Part shown: piece by piece, positions 1-7,868 of the stretch | Layout of the letters: every line of letters begins with the position of its first letter | Numbering within the stretch: the stretch's first letter is position 1 | DNA from: Marinobacter sp. NP-4(2019) | GTDB taxonomy: Bacteria > Pseudomonadota > Gammaproteobacteria > Pseudomonadales > Oleiphilaceae | Assembly: GCF_003994855.1 (NCBI RefSeq) | Contig: NZ_CP034142.1 | Coordinates: 1,736,001 to 1,800,000 of the forward strand | Length of the DNA: 64,000 bases | Direction of reading: 5' to 3' | The notes under the pieces: generated by a model | The model's database searches: none | The model's input: the letters and a program-made list of their open reading frames with translations, nothing else | What the model was told of the DNA's origin: nothing | Translations under genes and position numbers: made by a program

Positions 1-757
1 TCTGGGTAATAAATGCAGGTGCCTCGACGCCATCGGTTGTCAGAGTTCCGGTCAGTCCGGCCTCCCGGACCCTGCCGAGCAAGTCTCCAAATCCGCCATA
101 AAGGCCGTAACCAACAAACAATCCCACCGCCACGAATGCCACGATTTTGATCAGTGATTCAAAAGCAACGGCCTGAATCATCCCCCGATGGTGTTCCGTG
201 GACTCCAGGTGCCGGGTACCGAACAGTACGGTGAATACGGCGAGCACAAGCGTGATATACCAGGCAGAGTCATTCCAGGCCGCGGTGCTGAGTGCCTGAT
301 GGCCGGTGCCGTTCTCGGATAAGACGGTGAACCCCATGGAGATGGCTTTGAGCTGAAGGGCAATATACGGCACGCTGCCAATCAGGGCGAACGTGGCGAT
401 CATGGCCGCTAACACCTGGGATTTGCCATAGCGGGAAGCAATGAAGTCGGCGATCGACGTGCTGTTGTTGCGTTTACTGATATAGATGATGCGACGCAAC
501 AGGGGAGCGCCAAAAATGAAGAGGATCAGCGGCCCGAGATAAATGGGAAGGAAGCCCAGTCCCTCCTGGGTAGCACGCCCGACCGCGCCATAGAATGTCC
601 ATGACGTAAAGTAAACGGCCAGCGAGAGCGCATAAATGTGTGTCCGGGCCAGCTTGCGGCGATACAGGCCGGGATGCCTGTCACCCGCCCAGGCAATGAC
701 AAACAGAACCGAAATGTACGTTATGGATATTAAAACCAGCAGCCAGGCACTAATCAT
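1..757 (-). CDS. Sensor histidine kinase with N-terminal sodium:solute symporter domain, CrbS/MxtR/CbrA type (partial)
   Basis: Only the first ~252 codons are in the window; the gene runs off the left edge. The start ATG (complement of 755-757) follows a GGGAA-like ribosome site; the next upstream ATG is closed by a stop after five codons. The visible part is hydrophobic, with several membrane segments and an SSS-type signature: LAVYFTSWTFYGAVGRA, FLPIYLGPLI, TSIADFIASRYGKSQ, PYIALQLKAIS. These closely match the transporter-like N-terminus of CbrA/CrbS kinases, where this domain precedes PAS, kinase and receiver modules. Those modules lie outside the window, so the kinase call is inferred from this N-terminus. 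In Vibrio and Pseudomonas, CrbS/MxtR controls acetate (acs) metabolism. The neighbouring symporter genes on the same strand fit such a role. A plain SSS transporter is the alternative. Confidence 0.75.
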   Translation of the reverse strand, partial: MISAWLLVLISITYISVLFVIAWAGDRHPGLYRRKLARTHIYALSLAVYFTSWTFYGAVGRATQEGLGFLPIYLGPLILFIFGAPLLRRIIYISKRNNSTSIADFIASRYGKSQVLAAMIATFALIGSVPYIALQLKAISMGFTVLSENGTGHQALSTAAWNDSAWYITLVLAVFTVLFGTRHLESTEHHRGMIQAVAFESLIKIVAFVAVGLFVGYGLYGGFGDLLGRVREAGLTGTLTTDGVEAPAFITQ

Positions 758-809
758 CGTTACGCATTCCCGTCACCTTCAGCGGGTTGGGTATCCAGTT
801 TACGGTGTG

Positions 810-1316
810 TCAGCCGGAGCAAACGGTCTCCAGTAGAGGGTCACCGGACGCGAGCGTTTTAAGGTTATCAACACGGGGCCTGCCGTCGGAGCCCAGTGGA
901 ACAAGCTCATGGGTGGCACAGTTAATGATATGAATACGGTGGGATACCGCATCCGTCATTTTCTGCTCGAACCGATAGAGTGTAAATCGGACGACGTTTT
1001 GATTGTCACTGTCACGGCTGATGCTTTTGGTATCCACCGTTGTAAAGGACGTCACATAAGGGAAGACGAATGTCCAGGGCCGCCAGAAGATGCTGTCGTT
1101 CTGTGTGTTCACAATAACCGCTTCTTCCGGGAGCTGTGCCTTCTTGTGGTCGTACCAGGTGTATTCACCCTGAATGAGGTAACCAAGCATTCCCACCCCA
1201 GCAAAAACGGGAATAATCCATCGTGGGGCTTTGTTGCGGGTGGCGGCGCGAATGCCGAGAGCGATACCGGCGGCACCGAGGCCGCAAAAAACAGTGGCAA
1301 CAAGTGTCCAGAACAT
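810..1316 (-). CDS. Conserved hypothetical membrane-anchored protein (168 aa)
   Basis: Function not recognised. The N-terminus has two probable membrane helices, residues ~1-22 and ~33-50, separated by a short basic stretch (RAATRNKAPR). The remaining ~115 residues look soluble, with no Cys or His cluster suggesting an enzyme. The second half alternates strands and short helices and carries the string VVRFTLYRFEQKM. The gene lies between the terminator after the symporter and the sensor-kinase gene, 52 bases upstream of the latter on the same strand. It could share a transcript with the kinase and belong to the same sensing system, but this rests on position only. An antisense reading frame across the same DNA is less convincing. 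Confidence 0.65.
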   Translation of the reverse strand: MFWTLVATVFCGLGAAGIALGIRAATRNKAPRWIIPVFAGVGMLGYLIQGEYTWYDHKKAQLPEEAVIVNTQNDSIFWRPWTFVFPYVTSFTTVDTKSISRDSDNQNVVRFTLYRFEQKMTDAVSHRIHIINCATHELVPLGSDGRPRVDNLKTLASGDPLLETVCSG

Positions 1317-1330
1317 AAAATTGTTTCCTC

Positions 1331-1372
1331 AAAAAAGAACGGGCTCCCTCATTGAGGAAGCCCGTCCAGGTT
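1331..1372 (-). terminator. Intrinsic terminator after the symporter gene
   Basis: On the minus strand a GC-rich stem (ACGGGCT at 1339-1345 pairing with AGCCCGT at 1359-1365, extended by a GA/CC region with a bulge) is followed by a run of six T (1331-1336 on the complement). It sits 41 bases past the symporter stop codon and just before the 168-aa gene. It should end the DUF4212-symporter transcript. Confidence 0.8.
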
Positions 1373-1413
1373 CAACCTGTCAATTCCGAGAATGAATCAG
1401 GTTGTGTTGTTGC

Positions 1414-3180
1414 TTAGTGGTCTTGAGCCTGACCGGCACCACGTGGGTAACGGACGCTCTCAACCAGTTCCTGAATCTCAACGGGCGGTTCTTCAGTTGC
1501 GTTGGATACAGCGAAGGCTACCGCAAAGTTGACGATTGCACCAACCGCGCCGATAGACAGCGGGGAGATGCCCAGTACCCAGTTTTCCGGAGTATCAGGC
1601 AGGTTCGCCGTGCCGGGGATGAACAACCAGCCCTTGTATACGAAGATGTATATCAGGGTGAAGGTCAAACCACTAAGCATACCAGCGATGGCGCCCTTGT
1701 TGTTCACGCGCTTGGAGAAGATACCCATCATCAGGGCCGGGAACAGGGAGGCCGCCGCTATACCAAATGCGAGGGCAACAACCTGTGCCGCAAAGCCTGG
1801 TGGATTGGCCCCCAGGTAGGTAGCGACGACAATCGCGACGGCCATCGAAATACGCGCTGCCAGCAGCTCGCCTTTTTCGGTGATAGCCGGATTGATAGAG
1901 CCTTTTATCAGGTCATGACTGACGGCCGAGGATATCGCAAGTAACAGGCCGGCTGCCGTAGACAGCGCCGCTGCGAGACCACCGGCGGCGATCAGGCCGA
2001 TGACCCAGCCCGGCAGGTTGGCGATTTCCGGGTTGGCCAGCACCAGGATGTCCCGGTTCACAACCAGTTCATTACCTTCCCAGCCACGAGCCTGGGCCTG
2101 GGGCTCGAATTCAGGTGTGTCATTGTACAACTGAATCCGGCCGTCTCCGTTTTTGTCTGTGAACTGAATCAGACCTGTCACTTCCCAATCCTTGATCCAC
2201 GCTGGCCGCGCATCGTACTCGATGGGCTCAGCAGCGGTGCCATCCGGATAGATGGTGGTCATCAGATTCAGTCGGGCCATGGAAGCAACGGCAGGCGCTG
2301 TCAGGTACAGCAGTGCAATAAACACCAGGGCCCAGCCAGCAGACCAGCGTGCATCCGCTACCTTCGGAACGGTGAAGAAGCGAATGATGACGTGTGGCAG
2401 ACCCGCTGTACCGATCATCAGTGACAGGGTGAACAGAACCATGTTCAGTTTGTTGTCAATGTCAGCCGTGTACTCGTTGAAACCGAGGTCGGTAATAACC
2501 TGGTTCAGCTTGTCCAGGATGGGCATGCCGGAATCTACGTGGGTAGAGAACAGGCCCAGCGGTGGCAGGGGATTGCCGGTCAATTGCAGGGAGATAAAGA
2601 CAGCCGGAATGGTGTAAGCGGTAATCAGCACACAGTACTGGGCTACCTGGGTGTAGGTAATGCCTTTCATACCACCGAGTACCGCGTACACAAACACGAC
2701 GATAGCAGCAATGATCAGCCCCAGGGTCGCGTCGACTTCCAGGAAGCGCGAGAACGCAACGCCGGCGCCAGCCATCTGGCCAATAACGTAGGTTACCGAT
2801 GCTACGATCAGGCAGATAACCGCCACCAGTCGGGCATTCTTACTGTAGAAGCGGTCACCAATAAATTCGGGGACCGTGAACTTGCCGAATTTACGCAGAT
2901 ACGGTGCCAGCAGCATGGCCAGCAGGACGTAGCCACCCGTCCATCCCATAAGGAAGGTGGAGTTCGCGTAACCACCGGCGGCAATCAGGCCCGCCATGGA
3001 GATAAAGGATGCCGCAGACATCCAGTCAGCGCCGATCGCCATGCCGTTGGTGACCGGGTGAACGCCGCCACCGGCGACATAGAAATCACTGGTGCTGCCG
3101 GCCTTCGCCCAGACAGCAATGGCGATATAGAGGAGGAACGAGCCCCCGACGAACATAATGTTGATAGCAAATTGGCTCAT
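1414..3180 (-). CDS. Sodium:solute symporter large subunit (VC_2705-type SSS, acetate-permease-like)
   Basis: A 588-residue inner-membrane transporter of the sodium:solute symporter family with about 13 membrane segments. Family signatures seen: STSDFYVAGGGVHPVTNG, GADWMSAASFISMAGL, GYANSTFLMGWTGGYVLL, the G-LPH-RF region (GTAGLPHVIIRFFTVP) and AALSTAAGLLLAISSAVSHDL. A hydrophilic insert at about residues 315-375 (DKNGDGRIQLYND) looks like a periplasmic, possibly calcium-binding loop. Together with the DUF4212 small subunit 6 bases upstream this is the two-gene VC_2705-type symporter arrangement, often annotated as cation/acetate symporter. The substrate (acetate, pyruvate or another small acid) cannot be fixed from sequence. 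Annotation as actP is common but would overstate certainty. Confidence 0.9.
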   Translation of the reverse strand: MSQFAINIMFVGGSFLLYIAIAVWAKAGSTSDFYVAGGGVHPVTNGMAIGADWMSAASFISMAGLIAAGGYANSTFLMGWTGGYVLLAMLLAPYLRKFGKFTVPEFIGDRFYSKNARLVAVICLIVASVTYVIGQMAGAGVAFSRFLEVDATLGLIIAAIVVFVYAVLGGMKGITYTQVAQYCVLITAYTIPAVFISLQLTGNPLPPLGLFSTHVDSGMPILDKLNQVITDLGFNEYTADIDNKLNMVLFTLSLMIGTAGLPHVIIRFFTVPKVADARWSAGWALVFIALLYLTAPAVASMARLNLMTTIYPDGTAAEPIEYDARPAWIKDWEVTGLIQFTDKNGDGRIQLYNDTPEFEPQAQARGWEGNELVVNRDILVLANPEIANLPGWVIGLIAAGGLAAALSTAAGLLLAISSAVSHDLIKGSINPAITEKGELLAARISMAVAIVVATYLGANPPGFAAQVVALAFGIAAASLFPALMMGIFSKRVNNKGAIAGMLSGLTFTLIYIFVYKGWLFIPGTANLPDTPENWVLGISPLSIGAVGAIVNFAVAFAVSNATEEPPVEIQELVESVRYPRGAGQAQDH

Positions 3181-3186
3181 TCGTTC

Positions 3187-3450
3187 TTACTCCTCGTGCA
3201 CGCCGAATTTTTCGTCGATCTTGTTCATGCGCCACGCGTAGTGGAAGATCAGAGCGATGAACGTCAGGATCGAACCTTGCTGGGCAAACCAGAAACCCAG
3301 ATCGGTTCCGCCGATGGGGATACCGGCGAGCAGCGGGCGGAGCAGAATTGCGAAGCCGTAAGAGACCAGGGCCCAGATAATCAGGCTTCCGAATATCAGA
3401 CGAAGATTCGCCTTCCAGTATTTTTCAGCGTCGTAGCTATGACCTGTCAT
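3187..3450 (-). CDS. DUF4212 protein, small subunit of sodium:solute symporter
   Basis: An 87-residue membrane protein with two helices (about residues 17-38 and 50-70). The family pattern is clear: YWKANLRLIFGSLIIWALVSYG, then GTDLGFWFAQQGSI and a C-terminal YAWRMNKIDEKFGV. DUF4212 proteins are always found directly before a VC_2705-type SSS transporter, as here, and are thought to act as its small subunit. The start has a strong ribosome site (AGGAG, 7 bases upstream). The 209 bases upstream (3451-3659) hold no gene and must carry the promoter. They are AT-rich, but no promoter can be assigned with confidence. Confidence 0.9.
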   Translation of the reverse strand: MTGHSYDAEKYWKANLRLIFGSLIIWALVSYGFAILLRPLLAGIPIGGTDLGFWFAQQGSILTFIALIFHYAWRMNKIDEKFGVHEE

Positions 3451-3659
3451 AGGATCACTCCTGTGTTGTTGTTGTGGAGATTAGTTGTATTACTGGAGAG
3501 ATGGAGCTGATAGAGAATTTATTATTCATATAGTGCTTCTCCGACTTGTTGTCCTCTCTGACTTTACTGGTCAATGGATATATAGATATTGGCAAAAGGT
3601 CTAATTCTCAGTCATTTGCCTTGGGTTTGGTCAGTTTTTGAACAGTCGATCGGAGGTGT

Positions 3660-4388
3660 TCAGAAGCGGTGCATGCTTTGAAGGCGTCGATAGTAGCGAA
3701 GCTTGTTGCTCAGCTCGGACAGCGTTGAAACGCCATTTTTTTGTGCCTTGTTAAGTGCAATTAGCGTCAATTCAGCAGTTACGAGCGCATCTGCTGCGGC
3801 GTGATGGCGTTCGCTCACTTCCAGATTGAAGAAGTCGGCCCAGTTATCCAGACCACGTCCGCCGGTTTTGGCGTCCGGGAACATGGCTGGCAGCAACTCG
3901 GCGACGTCTATCCACGTGTGACTTCGATTGTATGCGAGAGACTGTCGCAGGGTTCTCTCCAGGAAACGTTGGTCGAACGGTGTGTGGTACGCCAGTATCG
4001 GATCACCGTCCATCCATTCCAACAGGTGAAGCAGGGCGTCTTCGGTTTCATGACCCTGGGTCAGAGCCTCGGGGCCGATGCCATGGATAAGCACCGTTTC
4101 ACTGATATCCAGCTCGGGGCGGCGAAGAATCAGGTCGAACTGGTCGTCCAGACGGATAACCATACCGCTGATTGCCACTGCGCCAATGGCGATCACTTGA
4201 TCCTTGCCGGGGTTGAGGCCCGTGGTTTCCAGGTCAAGAACGATCAACCTGCACTCGGACAGTTTCTGGTCGCCGGCTACTTTGGGGGTGGGGAGGTGTG
4301 CCGGGTCGTGCACCCCGGAAATGCCGCCGCGGCGTTGTCTGATCCATAGTCTGACCTGATCCAGCATATCGCCAAGCCTGTCCGTCAT
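3660..4388 (-). CDS. 3'-5' exonuclease, DnaQ/PolC-epsilon family
   Basis: A 242-residue exonuclease of the DEDD superfamily. The Exo I motif is LIVLDLETTGLNPGKDQVIA (catalytic Asp and Glu), Exo II is near AYHTPFDQRFLERTL, and Exo III is the DEDDh-type H-x4-D in RHHAAADALVTAELTL. It resembles free-standing epsilon-like proteins rather than the replicase proofreading subunit; the first ~45 residues are an extension of unknown role (RQRRGGISGVHD). It overlaps the upstream DUF294 gene by 4 bases (ATGA), so the two are translationally coupled. The DUF294-exonuclease pair beside a DUF4212/SSS symporter recurs in gammaproteobacteria. Its role in that context is not known to me. Confidence 0.85.
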   Translation of the reverse strand: MTDRLGDMLDQVRLWIRQRRGGISGVHDPAHLPTPKVAGDQKLSECRLIVLDLETTGLNPGKDQVIAIGAVAISGMVIRLDDQFDLILRRPELDISETVLIHGIGPEALTQGHETEDALLHLLEWMDGDPILAYHTPFDQRFLERTLRQSLAYNRSHTWIDVAELLPAMFPDAKTGGRGLDNWADFFNLEVSERHHAAADALVTAELTLIALNKAQKNGVSTLSELSNKLRYYRRLQSMHRF

Positions 4389-6301
4389 AGTTGATAAGTC
4401 ACTTCCAGCTTTTGCTGGAGGCGCTGGGCCTGGCGGAAGGACTCTCGCAGAATCCGACGGTCAAGCGGGTTCAGGTCATCCGGATCAATGTAATTGGACA
4501 GTGGCTCGTTCCGATTCAGCATCTCCTGATGTGCACGCATGCGAATCGCCTGAATGAGGCTGTAAGCCTCTTTCCAGGCATTGGCATCTTTGGGATCAAA
4601 CGCCCCCTTGGCGACCAGGCGGTCGATCCGCTCAAGGGTGTTGGCCTCTTCCACGCCGTTTGCCAGAGCAAATACCCGGACAGCTTCCACGAAGGGGGCG
4701 AGCCCTTGACGCTTGAGGTCAATGGTGTGCTTCCTGCCGTCTGGCGCGTAACGGAAATTGCGGAATATGGTCAGCGGGGGGCGACGGTTCATGGCGTTAC
4801 CTGCCAGCATCTTCTGAAACAGGGCATTTTTCTGAATGCGGGCCAGTACCTTGCCGTACAGATGTTCCAGCGGTTCGTCGGGGCCAAACACCGCTCGCAT
4901 ATCGAGGAAGATGGAGGAATACACAAGGTTTTGCGGTGTGGAAGCGTCGATGAACCTAATAAACCAGTCATCCCATTCCCTGCCGCTCAGACACAGCTTC
5001 GGGTTGCTTGCCATGATATTGCCTTTACATAGAGTAAAGCCGCACTCTGCCAACTCCTGATTCACCTGTTCCGCAAACGGCAGGAGCTTTTCCCGCACTT
5101 GATCTTCGGTCATCCCGTCAGGGGTTTCAAACAGGATGCCGTTGTCCTGGTCCGTCAGCAGGGTCTGCTCCTGTCGTCCCTCGCTGCCAAAGGTCAGCCA
5201 GGTGAAAGGTATACCGGGATCGTTTTTCTTGATATTGAGTTCCAATACCCGCCTGACAGTGACGTCGTTGAGAGTTGTGATAATTTTCACCACCTGGCCA
5301 GAGTCGGCACCATGGGCAAGCATCGCATCTACCAGCCGTGATACGTCGGCCCGTAAACTGACCAGGGTACGCAGGTGGCTGGCGGTGCCAATGGTTCTTG
5401 CCAGGTTGACCAGGTCCACGCGCTGAAGGGAAAACAGGTCTCGCTCGGAAACTACTCCGATCAAGCGGTGCTCTTCATCAACTACGCAGAGATGGGCGAA
5501 GTGGTGTTCTGCCATCAGCATGGCGGCTTCGAAAGCGTCTGCATGGGACGTCAGGCAAATCGGGTTCCTGGTCATGACCTGGCCGACCGGTGTATCCAGG
5601 GGGCCTTTTTCCTCGGCCACCATGGTGCGTAGATCCCTGAGGGTGAAAATGCCGGTGGGATGCCGCTTGTCGTCGGTAATGACAATACTGCCCACGCTGT
5701 TTTCGTGCATACGCGCCACGGCCTTGCGCACCGGGAGGTCTGGCGAACAGACAATCGGATTCCGCAAGGCATACCGCTCCAGCGGGGTGTCCAGTGAAGT
5801 GCCCGAGCCTATGGAGGCCATGGCACCGGACTGGATTCTCTGGTTGACCTGATCCAGCAGGCTGCTGACCCCACGCAGACAGAAATCACGAAAGGGATCG
5901 CTTTCCGAGAGCAGTGTGACGAACGCATCGTGTTCGATGCTAAGGCAGAAGGTGTCACCGGCAGCCCGGTGGAGCGTGCGGGTGGGGCGTTCGCCAACAA
6001 GTGCTGCCAACGGGAAACATTCGCCCTGGGTGATTTCAAAGGTGGTGTCTGTCTTGCCGTCTTTTTCATTGTGGCGTTCACCGCGAATGCGCCCCTGTTT
6101 TACCACGTAGAAACGTCGAACAGGCCCTTCTTCCGGGGACAGCACGATATCGTTATCGGCGTAGAATCGCAGTGACGCATGTTCGGCAAAGTGCGCCAGG
6201 TGGGTGTCATCCATGCTGGAAAACGGCGCATGTTCCCGCAGGAACATCATGATTGCACGGGTGTTCTGGGGGCGCGGTGTATCCGTTGAGGCGGCAACCA
6301 T
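4385..6301 (-). CDS. cNMP-binding / CBS / DUF294 nucleotidyltransferase-like protein
   Basis: A 638-residue soluble signalling protein. Domain order: a cyclic-nucleotide-binding-like beta barrel (~residues 20-150), a pair of CBS domains (~175-300, with VGSIVITDDKRHPTGIFTLRDLR and LIGVVSERDLFSLQR), a GlnD-like DUF294 nucleotidyltransferase domain (~330-480; core FGSEGRQEQTLLTDQDNGIL has the G-S...TDQDN pattern with metal-binding Asp residues), and a C-terminal DUF294_C helical domain. Such proteins are predicted to modify or bind a nucleotide or partner protein in response to small ligands. No substrate is known. The gene heads the minus-strand cluster; 161 bases separate it from the divergent Smr gene, so both promoters lie in 6302-6462. 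Confidence 0.88.
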   Translation of the reverse strand: MVAASTDTPRPQNTRAIMMFLREHAPFSSMDDTHLAHFAEHASLRFYADNDIVLSPEEGPVRRFYVVKQGRIRGERHNEKDGKTDTTFEITQGECFPLAALVGERPTRTLHRAAGDTFCLSIEHDAFVTLLSESDPFRDFCLRGVSSLLDQVNQRIQSGAMASIGSGTSLDTPLERYALRNPIVCSPDLPVRKAVARMHENSVGSIVITDDKRHPTGIFTLRDLRTMVAEEKGPLDTPVGQVMTRNPICLTSHADAFEAAMLMAEHHFAHLCVVDEEHRLIGVVSERDLFSLQRVDLVNLARTIGTASHLRTLVSLRADVSRLVDAMLAHGADSGQVVKIITTLNDVTVRRVLELNIKKNDPGIPFTWLTFGSEGRQEQTLLTDQDNGILFETPDGMTEDQVREKLLPFAEQVNQELAECGFTLCKGNIMASNPKLCLSGREWDDWFIRFIDASTPQNLVYSSIFLDMRAVFGPDEPLEHLYGKVLARIQKNALFQKMLAGNAMNRRPPLTIFRNFRYAPDGRKHTIDLKRQGLAPFVEAVRVFALANGVEEANTLERIDRLVAKGAFDPKDANAWKEAYSLIQAIRMRAHQEMLNRNEPLSNYIDPDDLNPLDRRILRESFRQAQRLQQKLEVTYQL

Positions 6302-6462
6302 ACTATCGTCCGTCCTGTTTATTGTTGCTCCCGAGTGTAGATCAGAGGGCGGGGAACAGCCCTAAGATTTTCGTCGCAGCTTGCTTCACAAGGATCAGTG
6401 GCTTTATGCCAGTGGGACCCGGTGGTAAAGTTTCGTTAACCCCAACGCTGAACCATATTATC

Positions 6463-7044
6463 ATGACGACCAAAGACGAGCGCCTGAGTTTTCTGGAAGA
6501 AATGAAGGATGTACGGCGCATCCGCAAGCCCAATCGCGCAGAGGTGAAAACGCCCAGGGAGTTAACGCCCGGCCACCTGGAGCGGCAGCGTTCTGCCGTG
6601 GACCAGCCGATGAAAGACACCAATCCGCTGACGTCAGACATGGTGGAACCGCTCACGGCTCACGATGTCCTGAGTTGGCAGCGTCCCGGCGTCCAGCATG
6701 GGGTATTTCGCAAGTTGAGACTGGGGCAATATCCGATAGAGGCAAGACTGGATCTGCACCGTATGACCGTTGAAGAGGCCCGTCGTGAAGTGTTTGGCTT
6801 TGTTAACGATTGTGTCCGCTACGGTCTTCGCTCCGTGATTATCCTGCACGGAAAAGGAGAGAGGAACCCGGATGGCATTGCCCAATTAAAGAGTTATCTT
6901 GCCAAGTGGCTGCCAGAGCTGGACGGCGTGCTTGCCTTTCATTCGGCCCAGAAACACCATGGCGGCACCGGTGCCGTCTATGTCATGGTTCGCAAGAGCG
7001 AACGGGACAAGCAACATAACCGTGAAGTGCATGGCAGCCGGTAA
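6463..7044 (+). CDS. Smr-domain protein (SmrA/YdaL-like endonuclease domain)
   Basis: A 193-residue protein with a C-terminal Smr domain. The two family motifs are LDLHRMTVEEAR (LDLHG-like, ~residue 95) and the glycine-rich HGKG in IILHGKGERNPDG, followed by HHGGTGAVYVMV. The length is close to E. coli YdaL (187 aa). Smr domains are nicking or RNA endonucleases linked to recombination or rescue of stalled ribosomes. The start at 6463 was chosen because homologous sequence begins MTTKDERLSF; the same frame is open 70 codons further upstream, but that part is poor in family features and crosses the divergent promoter region. It stands divergent from the DUF294 gene. Confidence 0.85.
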   Translation: MTTKDERLSFLEEMKDVRRIRKPNRAEVKTPRELTPGHLERQRSAVDQPMKDTNPLTSDMVEPLTAHDVLSWQRPGVQHGVFRKLRLGQYPIEARLDLHRMTVEEARREVFGFVNDCVRYGLRSVIILHGKGERNPDGIAQLKSYLAKWLPELDGVLAFHSAQKHHGGTGAVYVMVRKSERDKQHNREVHGSR

Positions 7045-7110
7045 CGTGCTGCGTTCATTCCCATTCTGAGTAAATCATCGGGTTCCGGAAGACCGGATCT
7101 GGAGGAAGTA

Positions 7111-7305
7111 ATGACTAAGAAACTGTTTTTCCTGGTGTGCGTATCCCTGGCTCTGGTGGGCTGCAAGGATCGTGTGATCTGGAATGATAATGGCAAAGTG
7201 GAACAAGCCACGGAAAATCGCGAAGTCTGGGACTCCAAGGGCAAGATGGACGGTGGTGATCGCAAGATATGGAATGATCAGGATGGCAAGGCTGTTGTGA
7301 AATAA
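7111..7305 (+). CDS. Small lipoprotein with three W-[ND]-G-K repeats (64 aa)
   Basis: A 64-residue protein with a clear lipoprotein signal: basic MTKK, hydrophobic FFLVCVSLALV, lipobox LVGC with Cys at residue 18. The mature ~47 residues consist largely of three imperfect repeats: VIWNDNGKV, EVWDSKGKM and KIWNDQDGKA. A strong ribosome site (GGAGGAAG) lies 5-10 bases before the ATG. No family is recognised. It is codirectional with the iorAB pair 82 bases downstream, which may or may not be related. Probably anchored to a membrane facing the periplasm. Confidence 0.75.
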   Translation: MTKKLFFLVCVSLALVGCKDRVIWNDNGKVEQATENREVWDSKGKMDGGDRKIWNDQDGKAVVK

Positions 7306-7342
7306 GCCTGAAACGGGCTATATGGCTAAAACAAAAATGAAA

Positions 7343-7374
7343 GGTGCCAGCACATAGAGTATACGGTGCCAGCA
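7343..7374 (+). promoter_or_regulatory. Direct repeat GGTGCCAGCA x2 before iorA
   Basis: The 10-base sequence GGTGCCAGCA occurs at 7343-7352 and 7365-7374, 22 bases start to start, about two helical turns. It ends 13 bases before the start codon of the 2Fe-2S subunit gene. The spacing suits a regulator bound twice on one face of the DNA, but no protein can be assigned. It also overlaps the ribosome site region (AAGGGAGA), so an effect on translation is possible. Confidence 0.35.
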
Positions 7375-7387
7375 AGGGAGAGATGAC

Positions 7388-7867
7388 ATGGCCCTGAGCC
7401 TGACGGTCAATGGAGAGAAACGAACAGTTGAGGTCGATGGTGACACGCCCCTGTTATGGGTTATCCGAGACGAGCTGGGACTGAAGGGAACCAAGTTCGG
7501 GTGTGGTGCTGGTTTGTGTGGTGCCTGCACGGTTCATCTTGACGGCCAGCCGATGCGGTCCTGTTCCACACCGGTGGAGATGGCCTCAGGCAAGTCAGTG
7601 ACAACCATTGAAGGGCTCTCCCCCGGCGGCAATCTGCATCCACTGCAGAAAGCCTGGGTTGAGCATGGGGTGCCCCAGTGCGGTTATTGTCAGTCCGGGC
7701 AGATCATGACGGCGGCAAACCTGCTGGAACATAACCCGACCGCCAACCGGGACGATATTATCGCCGCGCTCAGCGGCAACCTGTGTCGTTGTGGTACCTA
7801 CTCGAAAATCATTGCGGCTGTTGAGTCCGTTGCCAGTGGTGATTCTGTTGACCGGGAGGGCGCGTAA
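7388..7867 (+). CDS. 2Fe-2S subunit of molybdenum hydroxylase (IorA-type)
   Basis: A 159-residue protein with the two iron-sulfur modules of xanthine-oxidase-family small subunits. The plant-type ferredoxin cluster is GCGAGLCGACTVHLDG plus the later Cys in MRSCSTP; the second helical cluster is CGYCQSGQIM ... GNLCRCGTYSKI. It passes electrons from the molybdenum subunit to an acceptor. In the two-subunit IorAB layout there is no FAD subunit, and none is seen here. The gene ends one base before the large subunit starts, so the two form one operon. The substrate (N-heterocycle or aldehyde) cannot be told. Confidence 0.9.
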   Translation: MALSLTVNGEKRTVEVDGDTPLLWVIRDELGLKGTKFGCGAGLCGACTVHLDGQPMRSCSTPVEMASGKSVTTIEGLSPGGNLHPLQKAWVEHGVPQCGYCQSGQIMTAANLLEHNPTANRDDIIAALSGNLCRCGTYSKIIAAVESVASGDSVDREGA

Positions 7868-7868
7868 G

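Noticed and set aside
3451..3659. A regulator-binding site for a CrbR-like protein in the symporter promoter
   Set aside because: AT-rich stretches are present, but I could not match a well-defined palindrome with confidence.
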